From contig NZ_CP035928.1 of the NCBI RefSeq assembly GCF_004214795.1, forward strand, positions 2,232,001 to 2,296,000: DNA of 64,000 nucleotides. Reading direction: 5' to 3'. This stretch comes from Malaciobacter pacificus (GTDB lineage Bacteria; Campylobacterota; Campylobacteria; Campylobacterales; Arcobacteraceae). Positions 27,462 through 35,928 of this stretch are shown piece by piece. The notes beneath the pieces were generated by a model that was given only the letters and a program-made list of their open reading frames with translations, ran no database searches and was not told where the DNA came from. Position 1 is the first letter of the stretch. Each line of letters begins with the position of its first letter. A program made the position numbers and the translations under genes.

Positions 27462-28904
27462 TTACTTAGCACTGAAATTTAAATAATACTCAATCTCTGA
27501 TGGAGTTAAAATTTTAATTGTATTTGTACTTCCAGGCATTCCAACTGGATAACCAACAGTTGCAATATATAATCCATTTTTATTTAATAGTGCTTTTTTA
27601 TCAAGCTCTTTTAACATCTTTTGAAACATTTTAGAAGCTTGAGACTCTTTAATAATTGCAATTGGTTCAACTCCCCAAATTGCATTTAGTCCATTTAGTA
27701 CTCTTTTTTTATGAGTAAAGGCTAAAATTGGAGTTTTGGGTCTATATCTTGACATCTTAAACGCAGATTTTCCTGAGCTTGTAAGAGCTAAAATCCCATC
27801 AGCCCCTAAATCATCTGCTAAACTTGTAACTGCTGATTGAATTTTATCAAACTCATCTAAATGCTCAAATCGTGTTTGTTTTCCGTAGTTATACATATCT
27901 TCAGTTTTTGCAATAATATTACTCATAGTTGTAACTACATTTATTGGGTCAACCCCTACTGCACTCTCTTCACTAAGCATAACGACATCAGTTCCATCTA
28001 ATACTGCATTAGCAACATCAGAAATTTCAGCTCTTGTTGCTCTTTCATTTTGTGTCATTGATAAAAGCATTTGAGTTGCAGTAATTACAGGCATTCCTAC
28101 GCTATTTGCTTTTTTGATTAACATTTTTTGAATTGTTGGAACATCATAATAAGGAACTTCAATTCCTAAATCACCTCTTGCAACCATAAGTCCATCACTT
28201 GATTCAATAATCTCATCAATATTTTCAACTGCATCGAATTTTTCGATCTTTGCAATTAATTTACCACTATAATCACCTAATAAATTTCTTGCTCTTTGCA
28301 TATCTTTTGCATTTTGCACAAATGAAATAGCAAAATAATCTACTTTATTTTCAACACCCCAAGCAATATCTTTTTCATCTTTTTTAGTAATTACATCAAT
28401 ATCAATTACAGTATTTGGAAAATTCACTCCTTTTTTAGATGATAAAATACCATGGTTTTCAATCTGTGCTTTAACCTCATCTTCTGTTTCAATTACTCTT
28501 GCTCTAATTGTTCCATCATATAAATAGATATATTCACCTACTTTTATTTTGTCTAAAATATCAGGATAATTAATAGATACTACATACTTTTTATCAGCTT
28601 CTTTGTATCCTACAATTTCATCTTTTAGAAATGTAATTATATCTCCTCTTAATAATTCAAAAGGTTCCTTTAAATCTCCAATTCTAACCTTTGGTCCTGA
28701 GATATCTTGTAATACTCCAACAGTTGTATTAAGATTCTTCATAGCAGTTCTAATATTATTTAATACTTTTAAGTGATCTTCATGACTACCATGTGAAAAG
28801 TTTAATCTAAACATATTTGCACCAGCTTTTATAAGTCCTTCAATTACTTCAACACTATGGCTTGCTGGCCCTAAAGTTGCTAATATTTTTGTTCTTTTTT
28901 CCAT
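27462..28904 (-). CDS. pyk: Pyruvate kinase
   Basis: 480 residues. Converts phosphoenolpyruvate to pyruvate with ATP formation. TKILATLGPASHS at the N-terminus, FRLNFSHGSHEDH, the active-site region KIEKFDAVENIDEII, MVARGDLGIEVP and TATQMLLSM are all present. The C-terminal allosteric domain is complete. AGGAGAAA precedes the ATG. Single-gene unit; its 3' end faces the TolC-family gene. Confidence 0.97.
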   Translation of the reverse strand: MEKRTKILATLGPASHSVEVIEGLIKAGANMFRLNFSHGSHEDHLKVLNNIRTAMKNLNTTVGVLQDISGPKVRIGDLKEPFELLRGDIITFLKDEIVGYKEADKKYVVSINYPDILDKIKVGEYIYLYDGTIRARVIETEDEVKAQIENHGILSSKKGVNFPNTVIDIDVITKKDEKDIAWGVENKVDYFAISFVQNAKDMQRARNLLGDYSGKLIAKIEKFDAVENIDEIIESSDGLMVARGDLGIEVPYYDVPTIQKMLIKKANSVGMPVITATQMLLSMTQNERATRAEISDVANAVLDGTDVVMLSEESAVGVDPINVVTTMSNIIAKTEDMYNYGKQTRFEHLDEFDKIQSAVTSLADDLGADGILALTSSGKSAFKMSRYRPKTPILAFTHKKRVLNGLNAIWGVEPIAIIKESQASKMFQKMLKELDKKALLNKNGLYIATVGYPVGMPGSTNTIKILTPSEIEYYLNFSAK

Positions 28905-29030
28905 AGTTTCTCCTTTTTAAATGGTAATAATTATATCACAAATCTATTACATAGTAGTTACTAAACCTGTACAACTTTTATTTCACAATTGTTATGTTAA
29001 AATAATTCATAAAATTTTTAAAGGATAAAA

Positions 29031-29756
29031 ATGAAATTATTCAATTATAAAACAGCCATTTCTTCAGTTGCAATTGCTGCAATGCTAACTGGATGTGCAG
29101 GAACTACGGGTAACCAAACTATTGATGATAACCAAAGAGCTATTATTGGGGCAACTGTTGGTGCTCTTGCTGGTGTAGTTTTAGGTAATAACATTGGTGG
29201 AGGAAGTAAAAGTAGAAATAAAGTGATTGGTGCAGTTGCAGGTGCAGCAATTGGTGGAGCAATTGGTTATAGTATGGATAAACAAGCAAAAGAAGTAGCT
29301 GATAGTTTAAATACTAATGTAAATAATAATCCAAATGCAGCACTTGACCCAAATGCAGATTTAATTGTTTCAAATACAGATACGTACGTAAAAATTATGT
29401 TTAGAGATGATATGATGTTTCAAACAAATTCAGCAACACCAACACCAAGTGCTCAAGCTAAAATTGCAAAAATTAATTCTGTTTTACAAAAATATCCAAA
29501 TACTTTAGTTCAAGTTGTAGGACATACAGATAATAGAGGAAGCCATTCATATAATGCAAATTTATCAGAACAAAGAGCATCAAATGTAGGAAATATAATC
29601 TACTCAAGTGGAGTTCAAAACCAAATCTTCTCAAAAGGGTGTTCTTTTGATAAACCAGTAGCTCCAAATAACAATGCAACAAATATGGCATTAAACAGAA
29701 GAGTTGAAGTATATTTATACCCTAATCAACAATCTGTAATTGATGTTTGTAAATAA
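29031..29756 (+). CDS. OmpA-family lipoprotein with glycine zipper
   Basis: 241 residues. Lipoprotein signal with lipobox LTGC (cysteine at residue 22). Residues 38-85 form a glycine-zipper membrane segment (GATVGALAGVVLG and GAVAGAAIGGAIGYSM). Residues about 125-240 are an OmpA C-terminal peptidoglycan-binding domain, with VVGHTDNRGSHSYNANLSEQRA and LNRRVEVYL. Similar to YiaD-type proteins that tether the outer membrane to the cell wall. Its stop codon lies within a 13-bp hairpin terminator. Confidence 0.92.
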   Translation: MKLFNYKTAISSVAIAAMLTGCAGTTGNQTIDDNQRAIIGATVGALAGVVLGNNIGGGSKSRNKVIGAVAGAAIGGAIGYSMDKQAKEVADSLNTNVNNNPNAALDPNADLIVSNTDTYVKIMFRDDMMFQTNSATPTPSAQAKIAKINSVLQKYPNTLVQVVGHTDNRGSHSYNANLSEQRASNVGNIIYSSGVQNQIFSKGCSFDKPVAPNNNATNMALNRRVEVYLYPNQQSVIDVCK

Positions 29757-29779
29757 ATAGATTTTTTCTATTTATTTAC
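29749..29779 (+). terminator. Terminator overlapping the OmpA lipoprotein stop
   Basis: Perfect 13-bp stem GTAAATAAATAGA / TCTATTTATTTAC with a TTTTT loop; the stop codon is in the left arm. Confidence 0.7.
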
Positions 29780-29802
29780 ATCACTTTTGATACAATCCAT
29801 TT

Positions 29803-30819
29803 ATGAAAAGATTTAATAAATATTTTAATGAATGGCTGTACGAAAGTGATGGCTACTACTCTAACTATAAACAAATAGGTAAAAATGGAGACTTCTTTAC
29901 ATCTGTTTCTACTTCATCATTTTTTGGTGGAGCAATTGCAAAAAAAATCATAAAAACTATAGAAGATGGCTTTTTACCAACAAACACAACTTTAGTTGAA
30001 GTTGGTGCTCACCATGGATATTTATTTGCAGATATTATTCAGTTTATTTATACTCTAAAACCACAACTTTTAGAAACACTAAACTTTGCAATAGTTGAAA
30101 GATATGAAAAACTACAAACACAACAAAAAAACTATTTAGAAGAGTCTTTTGGTGATATAATAAATTTAAAACACTACAATGATATAAATGAAGTAAAATT
30201 AGAAAATGCATTTGTAGTTGCAAATGAAATTTTTGATGCTTTTGATTGTGATTTAGTTTATACTAATAATAAAAATGAACTTCAAATTGCATTTGTTGAT
30301 AATCATAAAATAAAATTTGAAAAATGTGAAGATATAGAGATTATAAAACATTGTGAAAAGTACTCTATTACAAAAGGAGAGGTTGCACTTTCTTATAAAT
30401 CTTTTGTAGATACTTTATGTGAAAACATCAAAAAGTTCGAATTTCTAACTTTTGATTATGGTGATAGATACCCAAGAAATGATTTTAGCACAAGGGTTTA
30501 TGAAAAGCACAATGTCTATCCTATTTTTGAAGAAGACTTAGATTTAGAAAAATTATATAAAAAAAGTGATATAACTTATGATGTTCATTTTAATTATCTA
30601 AGTGATTGTTTCAAACAGACACAAAAAGAAAACATAGAAGTAAAATTTGACACTCAATTAAAAGCCTTAGTTGATTTTGGTATAATTGAACTTTTAGAGA
30701 TACTAAAAGCTAATGTTAGTGAAGATGTTTATTTAAAAGAGACTCAAAAGGTAAAAGTACTACTTGAACCAACTGGCATGGGTGATAGATTTAAAATATT
30801 AAATGTAAGAAAATATTAA
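29803..30819 (+). CDS. SAM-dependent methyltransferase, MidA/NDUFAF7 family (DUF185)
   Basis: 338 residues. The family core is visible: GDFFTSVSTSSFFGGAIA near 30-45, the SAM-binding TLVEVGAHHGYL near 63-75 and VVANEIFDAFDCD near 140. The eukaryotic member methylates an arginine of complex I; bacterial substrates are not settled. It is the first gene of a compact run with a ThiS-like carrier (11-bp gap) and yraN (no gap). Confidence 0.85.
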   Translation: MKRFNKYFNEWLYESDGYYSNYKQIGKNGDFFTSVSTSSFFGGAIAKKIIKTIEDGFLPTNTTLVEVGAHHGYLFADIIQFIYTLKPQLLETLNFAIVERYEKLQTQQKNYLEESFGDIINLKHYNDINEVKLENAFVVANEIFDAFDCDLVYTNNKNELQIAFVDNHKIKFEKCEDIEIIKHCEKYSITKGEVALSYKSFVDTLCENIKKFEFLTFDYGDRYPRNDFSTRVYEKHNVYPIFEEDLDLEKLYKKSDITYDVHFNYLSDCFKQTQKENIEVKFDTQLKALVDFGIIELLEILKANVSEDVYLKETQKVKVLLEPTGMGDRFKILNVRKY

Positions 30820-30830
30820 AAAGGAATATT

Positions 30831-31031
30831 GTGACAATAATTGTAAATGGTGAAACAAAAGATTTTAATGAAAATTCGACACTACAAAATATCATAACTG
30901 ATTTACAAATTGAAGATAAAGTAATGGCAGCTGCTGTTAATATGAATATTGTAAAAAAAGATGATTGGAATAATTTTACTCCAAAAGAAAATGATAAAAT
31001 TGAACTATTACAATTTGTTGGTGGTGGGTGA
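30831..31031 (+). CDS. thiS: ThiS-like sulfur-carrier protein
   Basis: 66-residue ubiquitin-fold protein, MTIIVNGETKDF at the start and ending in FVGGG, so the terminal GG needed for thiocarboxylate formation is present. GTG start with AAAGGAA upstream. ThiS normally donates sulfur for the thiamine thiazole and is encoded with thiG, thiH or thiF; here it stands between midA and yraN with none of these in the window. It may serve thiamine synthesis in trans or another sulfur-transfer reaction. Confidence 0.82.
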   Translation: MTIIVNGETKDFNENSTLQNIITDLQIEDKVMAAAVNMNIVKKDDWNNFTPKENDKIELLQFVGGG

Positions 31032-31367
31032 TTGAATACTAAACAAAAAGGTGATGAGGCTGAAAATAAAGCCATATCTTTTTTGGAAGATACTAGTTTT
31101 AAAATAATTGAACAAAACTACTACGCAAAAAAACTTGGAGAGATAGATATAATCGCAATAAAAGATAATATCTATCACTTCATTGAAGTAAAATCTGCAA
31201 GTGATTATGAAACTGCAATTAATAATATTACACACTCAAAACTCTCAAAAATCAAAAGAAGTTTAGACTACTATATTCAAACAAAAAAAATTACAAATGC
31301 TTATTGCATAGATGTAATTATTGTAATTGAAAATGATATAGAGTTCTTAGAGAATATAACTCTTTAA
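31032..31367 (+). CDS. yraN: UPF0102 / YraN-family putative endonuclease
   Basis: 111 residues with a restriction-endonuclease-like core: GDEAENKAISFLE, EQNYYAKKLGEIDIIAIKDN and FIEVKSA (the D and ExK active-site pattern). Starts with TTG immediately after the ThiS stop, so translation is probably coupled. Biological role of YraN proteins is unclear; a Holliday-junction-type nuclease has been suggested for the fold. Its last 21 bases overlap the convergent MFS transporter gene. Confidence 0.85.
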   Translation: MNTKQKGDEAENKAISFLEDTSFKIIEQNYYAKKLGEIDIIAIKDNIYHFIEVKSASDYETAINNITHSKLSKIKRSLDYYIQTKKITNAYCIDVIIVIENDIEFLENITL

Positions 31368-32525
31368 TCTTTTAGCAAATAATAAAGCAATAACTCCAAT
31401 AAAAACCATAAACGCAGTTAAGTATAAGGTATAGTCGTATGAACCAAACTTTTGTGTTAGATATACAGCATAAAGAGGTGCAGTAACTTGCCCTATTCCA
31501 TAAGCAGTGGTTAAAGCTCCCATTAATACAACAGGGTTTTTATATGCAATTTTTCCACCAAAATTCATAAAAAGTGCGACAAGTCCAACAAATGTCACAC
31601 CATATAAAATACCACTTAAAAGGCTTGCTATAAGTGAAGTGAATATTGTAGGAATAAGTATTCCAATAACTTGTAAGCTCATTGCAATAATTATAATATT
31701 TACACTTCCATATTTATGAGCTAACCTCATCCAAATAATTGATGAAGGAATTCCAGCTAATCCAACAGCAAGCCATGATAAAGCAGCATAATCTTCCATT
31801 CCTTCAATTGATTTTATAATTGTCGGTAAAAATGTTCCTTGAATTACAAAACCAATGCCTTCAGTGAAATATGCAAAAATTAGAAGTATTACAAAAGGAG
31901 TGAATAAAGAAGTATCAAATGGATGTTTTTCATTTTTTGTTTTAACATCTTTATCAAAAGATAAAATATATAAAGGATAAAAAGCTAATAAACTACCAAC
32001 TACACTTAAAACTATCCAAGAAGTTTGCCAATTAAAACTATCTAAGATATATCTACTTATTAAATCACTACTTGCTAAAGCTATTCCTATTCCCATAAAA
32101 TAAAGTCCCATAGCTTTTGTTTTATTTTCATAATTTAACTTAACCATTACAATAGCTGCACCAACAACAAGTAACATAGCACTTGCAAATCCAGCAATTA
32201 GTCTTGAAATAAGCCATATAGTTTCATTTGTAGTAATACCTAAAATAATTGTTGTTAAAATACAAAAAACAACACCAAATCTAAAAAGATTTACTTTTGT
32301 TTGAAAACTTTTTATAAAGATTGAAAAAATAGCTCCGCTTAAATATCCAACATAATTAATAGAAGCTAAAATCCCTGAAAACGTTAATGTTAATACTTGA
32401 TTATCTAACATATTAGGAAGTAGTGTTGTATATGCAAATCGAGCAATTCCAACCCCAATAAATAGTTTTATAATACCTGCTAATATAATATTAAAATTTG
32501 AATTTTTATCAAAAAAGTTATGCAT
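31347..32525 (-). CDS. MFS transporter, YbfB/YjiJ family
   Basis: 392 residues from ATG 32525, five bases after AGGA; an ATG at 32531 overlaps that ribosome site. About twelve membrane helices. The N-terminal GIARFAYTTLLPNML and the glycine-rich NYVGYLSGAIFS are typical of the YbfB/YjiJ group, whose substrates are unknown. Its end overlaps yraN tail to tail by 21 bp. The upstream 230-bp region contains a large inverted repeat. Confidence 0.85.
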   Translation of the reverse strand: MHNFFDKNSNFNIILAGIIKLFIGVGIARFAYTTLLPNMLDNQVLTLTFSGILASINYVGYLSGAIFSIFIKSFQTKVNLFRFGVVFCILTTIILGITTNETIWLISRLIAGFASAMLLVVGAAIVMVKLNYENKTKAMGLYFMGIGIALASSDLISRYILDSFNWQTSWIVLSVVGSLLAFYPLYILSFDKDVKTKNEKHPFDTSLFTPFVILLIFAYFTEGIGFVIQGTFLPTIIKSIEGMEDYAALSWLAVGLAGIPSSIIWMRLAHKYGSVNIIIIAMSLQVIGILIPTIFTSLIASLLSGILYGVTFVGLVALFMNFGGKIAYKNPVVLMGALTTAYGIGQVTAPLYAVYLTQKFGSYDYTLYLTAFMVFIGVIALLFAKRLKSYIL

Positions 32526-32593
32526 AAACATCCTATTTTTATCATATTATATTCTGTTTTCTGGATATTTATACTTAAAAATAGTAAAATAAG

Positions 32594-32631
32594 AGTAAGA
32601 GGTGAAGGTCGCAAAAAAAACACCTCTTACT
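32594..32631. other. 11-bp inverted repeat in a divergent intergenic region
   Basis: AGTAAGAGGTG (32594-32604) and CACCTCTTACT (32621-32631) are perfect complements around a 16-base loop with eight A. A second, weaker stem (AGAGGTT / AATCTCT) occurs 31 bases further on. No gene or tRNA fits. May be a regulator site, a small RNA or a leader structure. Confidence 0.45.
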
Positions 32632-32762
32632 ATTATCGACTTGTATATAAAATTAGTAGAGGTTAATTATAATCTCTCATAGTAGCAAAAGACTAGCAAT
32701 AATTGGAAATTACAAAATTTACCTCACATTTATTAAAAAATAGATACAATATGTAAATACTT

Positions 32763-33875
32763 ATGGAGATTTTTTTGTATTTAAAAGAACTTTCATCAAT
32801 TAAAAAATCCAATCGTTTCAGAACTAGAGATCTACATGACACAAATCTAATTGATCTTGCATCAAATGATTATTTAGGATTATCTGCAAATAAAAAAATT
32901 TTTGAAAATGCTTATAATAGGGTCTTAAAAGAGAAATATCATGGACCTAAAGCATCTATGCTTGTAAATGGATACTCAACTATTCATAAAATTTTTGAAG
33001 ATAGATTATGTGAAGTCAACAATTTTGAAGCAGCAATAACTGTTGGTTCAGGTTTTTTAGCAAATATATCTATGATTGAAGCATTAATCAGAAAAAATGA
33101 CACTCTTTTTATTGATGAAGAGTATCATGCAAGTGGAATACTAGCTACTAAACTTTTAAAATCTGAACAAGTTATTATTTTCAATCATAATGACTTTAAA
33201 GACTTAGAAGAAAAACTAAATAATAATTGTAGAAAAGGAAGAAATATAATTGCTATTGAAGGTGTATATTCTATGGGTGGTGATTTAGCACCTATTGAGA
33301 TATTTAAAATAGCAGAAAAAACAAACTCATTATTAATAGTTGATGAAGCTCATAGTTCTGGTGTTATTGGAGAAAACTTATTAGGTATTTTTGATTTATA
33401 TAAAATTACCCCAACAATAAACCATATAAAAATGGGAACATTAGGCAAAGCTTATGGTTCATATGGAGCATATATATTAGCTTCAAAAGAGATAATAGAT
33501 TTTTTAACAAATAGAGCTAAACCTATCATATATTCAACTGCACCATCACTTTTTGATACTGCACTTGGATTAGAATCATTAAACTTTATTCAAGAAAATA
33601 AAGAAGATTTAAAAAAGAGAATTGAAGAAAATTTAAAAGTTATTGATGAGGTATTAAATATTAAATCACAAAGTCTTATTATTCCAATAAAAATTGGAGA
33701 TAATAAAAAAGTTAAAGATATACAAACTATTTTAAAAGAGAATGGGTTTTTAGTTGGAGCAATTAGACAACCAACTGTAAAAGAAGCAATTATTAGACTT
33801 ATTGCAAAAATTGATGTGGATTTAGAAAATCTAAATAATGTATGTAAAATATTAAAAGAGTTAAATAAATGTTAA
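32763..33875 (+). CDS. bioF: 8-amino-7-oxononanoate synthase-like enzyme (BioF)
   Basis: 370 residues, alpha-oxoamine synthase family (PLP). NDYLGLSANKKI, KASMLVNGYSTIHKIFE, IDEEYHASG, VDEAHSSGVIG and the Schiff-base lysine K229 in MGTLGKAYGSYGA are all present. BioF joins pimeloyl thioester and alanine in biotin synthesis. Glycine C-acetyltransferase is a close relative, but length and the short C-terminus suit BioF. It overlaps the carbonic anhydrase gene by 7 bp. Confidence 0.85.
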   Translation: MEIFLYLKELSSIKKSNRFRTRDLHDTNLIDLASNDYLGLSANKKIFENAYNRVLKEKYHGPKASMLVNGYSTIHKIFEDRLCEVNNFEAAITVGSGFLANISMIEALIRKNDTLFIDEEYHASGILATKLLKSEQVIIFNHNDFKDLEEKLNNNCRKGRNIIAIEGVYSMGGDLAPIEIFKIAEKTNSLLIVDEAHSSGVIGENLLGIFDLYKITPTINHIKMGTLGKAYGSYGAYILASKEIIDFLTNRAKPIIYSTAPSLFDTALGLESLNFIQENKEDLKKRIEENLKVIDEVLNIKSQSLIIPIKIGDNKKVKDIQTILKENGFLVGAIRQPTVKEAIIRLIAKIDVDLENLNNVCKILKELNKC

Positions 33876-34510
33876 TAAATGATTTAATAAAAGGAAATAA
33901 AAAATTTAGAGAAGTAAGTTTTCCTAAATTTGAAGGTGATGTAAAAGATTTAGTTGAGAATGGTCAAAAACCTGAAATACTTTTTATTGGATGTTCAGAT
34001 AGTAGAGTTACACCTGATTTAATGCTTGATACAAAGCCAGGGGACATGTTTATATTAAGAAATGTTGGTAATTTTGTTCCACCTTATAATCTAGACAATG
34101 ATTATCATGGAACTTCAGCTGTTATTGAATATGCAGTAAATGTACTTGGAGTAAAACATATCATTGTTTGTGGTCATTCACACTGTGGAGCTTGTAAAAG
34201 TTTATATACAGACTTAAGTAATACTCCTGAACTTGCTCAAGTTAATAAATGGCTTGAACTAGGGAAAAGAGCAAAAGAGTATACACTTCTAGCAATTAGA
34301 GATAAATCTGATATGGAAAAATTATATAGAACAACAGAAAGAATCTCTATTGTTCATCAAATGGAAAACCTACTTACTTTTCCATATATTGAAAAAAAAG
34401 TTAAAAATGGTGAACTACAAATTCATGGTTGGTATTACAGAATTGAAGATGGTAATATTGAATATTATGATGGTGAAAAATGTTCATTTGAAACACTAAA
34501 GGAAGATTAG
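33869..34510 (+). CDS. Beta-class carbonic anhydrase
   Basis: 213 residues. Interconverts CO2 and bicarbonate. The zinc ligands are C42 in GCSDSR (C42-x-D44-x-R46) and H103/C106 in CGHSHCGAC. The NVGNFVPPYN loop is typical. Overlaps bioF by 7 bp and precedes a small membrane protein by two bases, so the four genes bioF to mqnE look like one unit. Bicarbonate supply for carboxylases is the likely role, useful in a microaerophile. Confidence 0.95.
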   Translation: MLINDLIKGNKKFREVSFPKFEGDVKDLVENGQKPEILFIGCSDSRVTPDLMLDTKPGDMFILRNVGNFVPPYNLDNDYHGTSAVIEYAVNVLGVKHIIVCGHSHCGACKSLYTDLSNTPELAQVNKWLELGKRAKEYTLLAIRDKSDMEKLYRTTERISIVHQMENLLTFPYIEKKVKNGELQIHGWYYRIEDGNIEYYDGEKCSFETLKED

Positions 34511-34512
34511 AT

Positions 34513-34830
34513 ATGAGTTATGAAGTTAGAAAATTACCTAAGAAAACTGTTATTATAATTGTTGTTATGTCATTTATTGCTATTATTTCATTTGTTTTTT
34601 TACAAACAATGAAAGAGCAAAAATTAAGTGAAATTATTGCTACTTTAGGTCATAAAAACGTAGAAAACATGGAAGTAATAAATAAATTAAGTGTAGAAGA
34701 TAAAGAAACAAGATATAAAAGTAAAGTTTTTAAAGTTAGATTTTTTGACAAAGATTTAAATAAAACATGTATAGGATTCATACATATTGGAAGAAATAAC
34801 CACTATACTAAAGATTTAGATTGTAAATAA
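34513..34830 (+). CDS. Small single-pass membrane protein, unknown function
   Basis: 105 residues: one hydrophobic helix at about 12-32 (TVIIIVVMSFIAIISFVFL), then a soluble domain with two cysteines (near 92 and 104) that could pair outside the membrane. The helix orientation (positive residues before it) places the C-terminal domain in the periplasm. I do not recognise the family. It lies 2 bp after the carbonic anhydrase gene and 12 bp before mqnE. Confidence 0.75.
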   Translation: MSYEVRKLPKKTVIIIVVMSFIAIISFVFLQTMKEQKLSEIIATLGHKNVENMEVINKLSVEDKETRYKSKVFKVRFFDKDLNKTCIGFIHIGRNNHYTKDLDCK

Positions 34831-34842
34831 GATAGGATAATT

Positions 34843-35904
34843 ATGAGTATAATAGAAAAACTAGAAAATAGTGAAAGATTAAATTATGAGGATGCAATTA
34901 AACTTTATGATTTAGACCTTTTCACTTTAGCACACTATGCAAACAAAATTAGAGAAGAAAGACACGGTAAAAAAACCTATTTTAATATAAATAGACACAT
35001 TAATCCAACAAACATATGTAAAGATGTTTGTCAATTTTGCGCCTATAGTGCAAGTAGAAAAAATCCACACCAATACACAATGAGCCATGAAGAGATTTTA
35101 GAAGTTGTAAAAAACTCTTCAAAAAATGATATAAAAGAGGTTCATATAGTATCAGCTCACAATCCAAATACAGGATTACAATGGTATATGGATGTGTTTA
35201 AAAAGATTAAAGAGAATTTCCCTTCTATTCATGTAAAAGCTTTAACAGCAGCTGAAATTCACTTCTTAAGTACAGAATATAATTTAACTTATCAAGAAAT
35301 TATTAATATGATGATTAGCCATGGAATTGATTCAATGCCAGGTGGAGGGGCTGAAATTTTTGATGAAAAAGTACGAAAAAAAATCTGTGGAGGAAAAGTT
35401 ACATCACAACAATGGCTAGAGATACATAAACTTTGGCATAAAGCAGGTAAACAAAGTAATGCAACTATGCTATTTGGACATGTTGAATCTCCTGAACATA
35501 GAATTGACCACATGATAAGACTTAGAGACCTACAAGATGAGACAGGTGGTTTTAATGCATTTATTCCATTAGTTTATCAAACTGAAAACAACTACTTAAA
35601 AGTAAAAGCACCCATTACTGGACAAGAAGTATTAAAAACATATGCAATTGCTAGAATTGTTTTAGATAATATTCCAAATATTAAAGCATACTGGGCAACT
35701 TCAACTGTTAAATTAGCTTTAATTGCTCAAGAGTTTGGTTCAAATGATGTTGATGGAACAATTGAAAAAGAGTCTATTCAAAGTGCAGCAGGGGCTGGAA
35801 GTGCAAAAGGTGTTGCATTAAAAGAGTTTGTTGATTTAATTAAAAGTGCTGGATTTACACCTGTTGAAAGAGATTCTGTTTATAATGAATTAAAAACTTG
35901 GTAA
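34843..35904 (+). CDS. mqnE: Aminofutalosine synthase MqnE
   Basis: 353-residue radical SAM enzyme. The cluster motif is C59-x3-C63-x2-C66 (ICKDVCQFCAYSAS); SMPGGGAEIFDEKVR and the ATMLFGHVES barrel segment match MqnE. It joins SAM to 3-[(1-carboxyvinyl)oxy]benzoate in the futalosine route to menaquinone, the usual route in Campylobacterota. MqnC, the closest relative, has a different SGGG context. Last gene of the bioF run. Confidence 0.9.
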   Translation: MSIIEKLENSERLNYEDAIKLYDLDLFTLAHYANKIREERHGKKTYFNINRHINPTNICKDVCQFCAYSASRKNPHQYTMSHEEILEVVKNSSKNDIKEVHIVSAHNPNTGLQWYMDVFKKIKENFPSIHVKALTAAEIHFLSTEYNLTYQEIINMMISHGIDSMPGGGAEIFDEKVRKKICGGKVTSQQWLEIHKLWHKAGKQSNATMLFGHVESPEHRIDHMIRLRDLQDETGGFNAFIPLVYQTENNYLKVKAPITGQEVLKTYAIARIVLDNIPNIKAYWATSTVKLALIAQEFGSNDVDGTIEKESIQSAAGAGSAKGVALKEFVDLIKSAGFTPVERDSVYNELKTW

Positions 35905-35928
35905 ATCAAGTTTTTAATTCTCTTAAAA

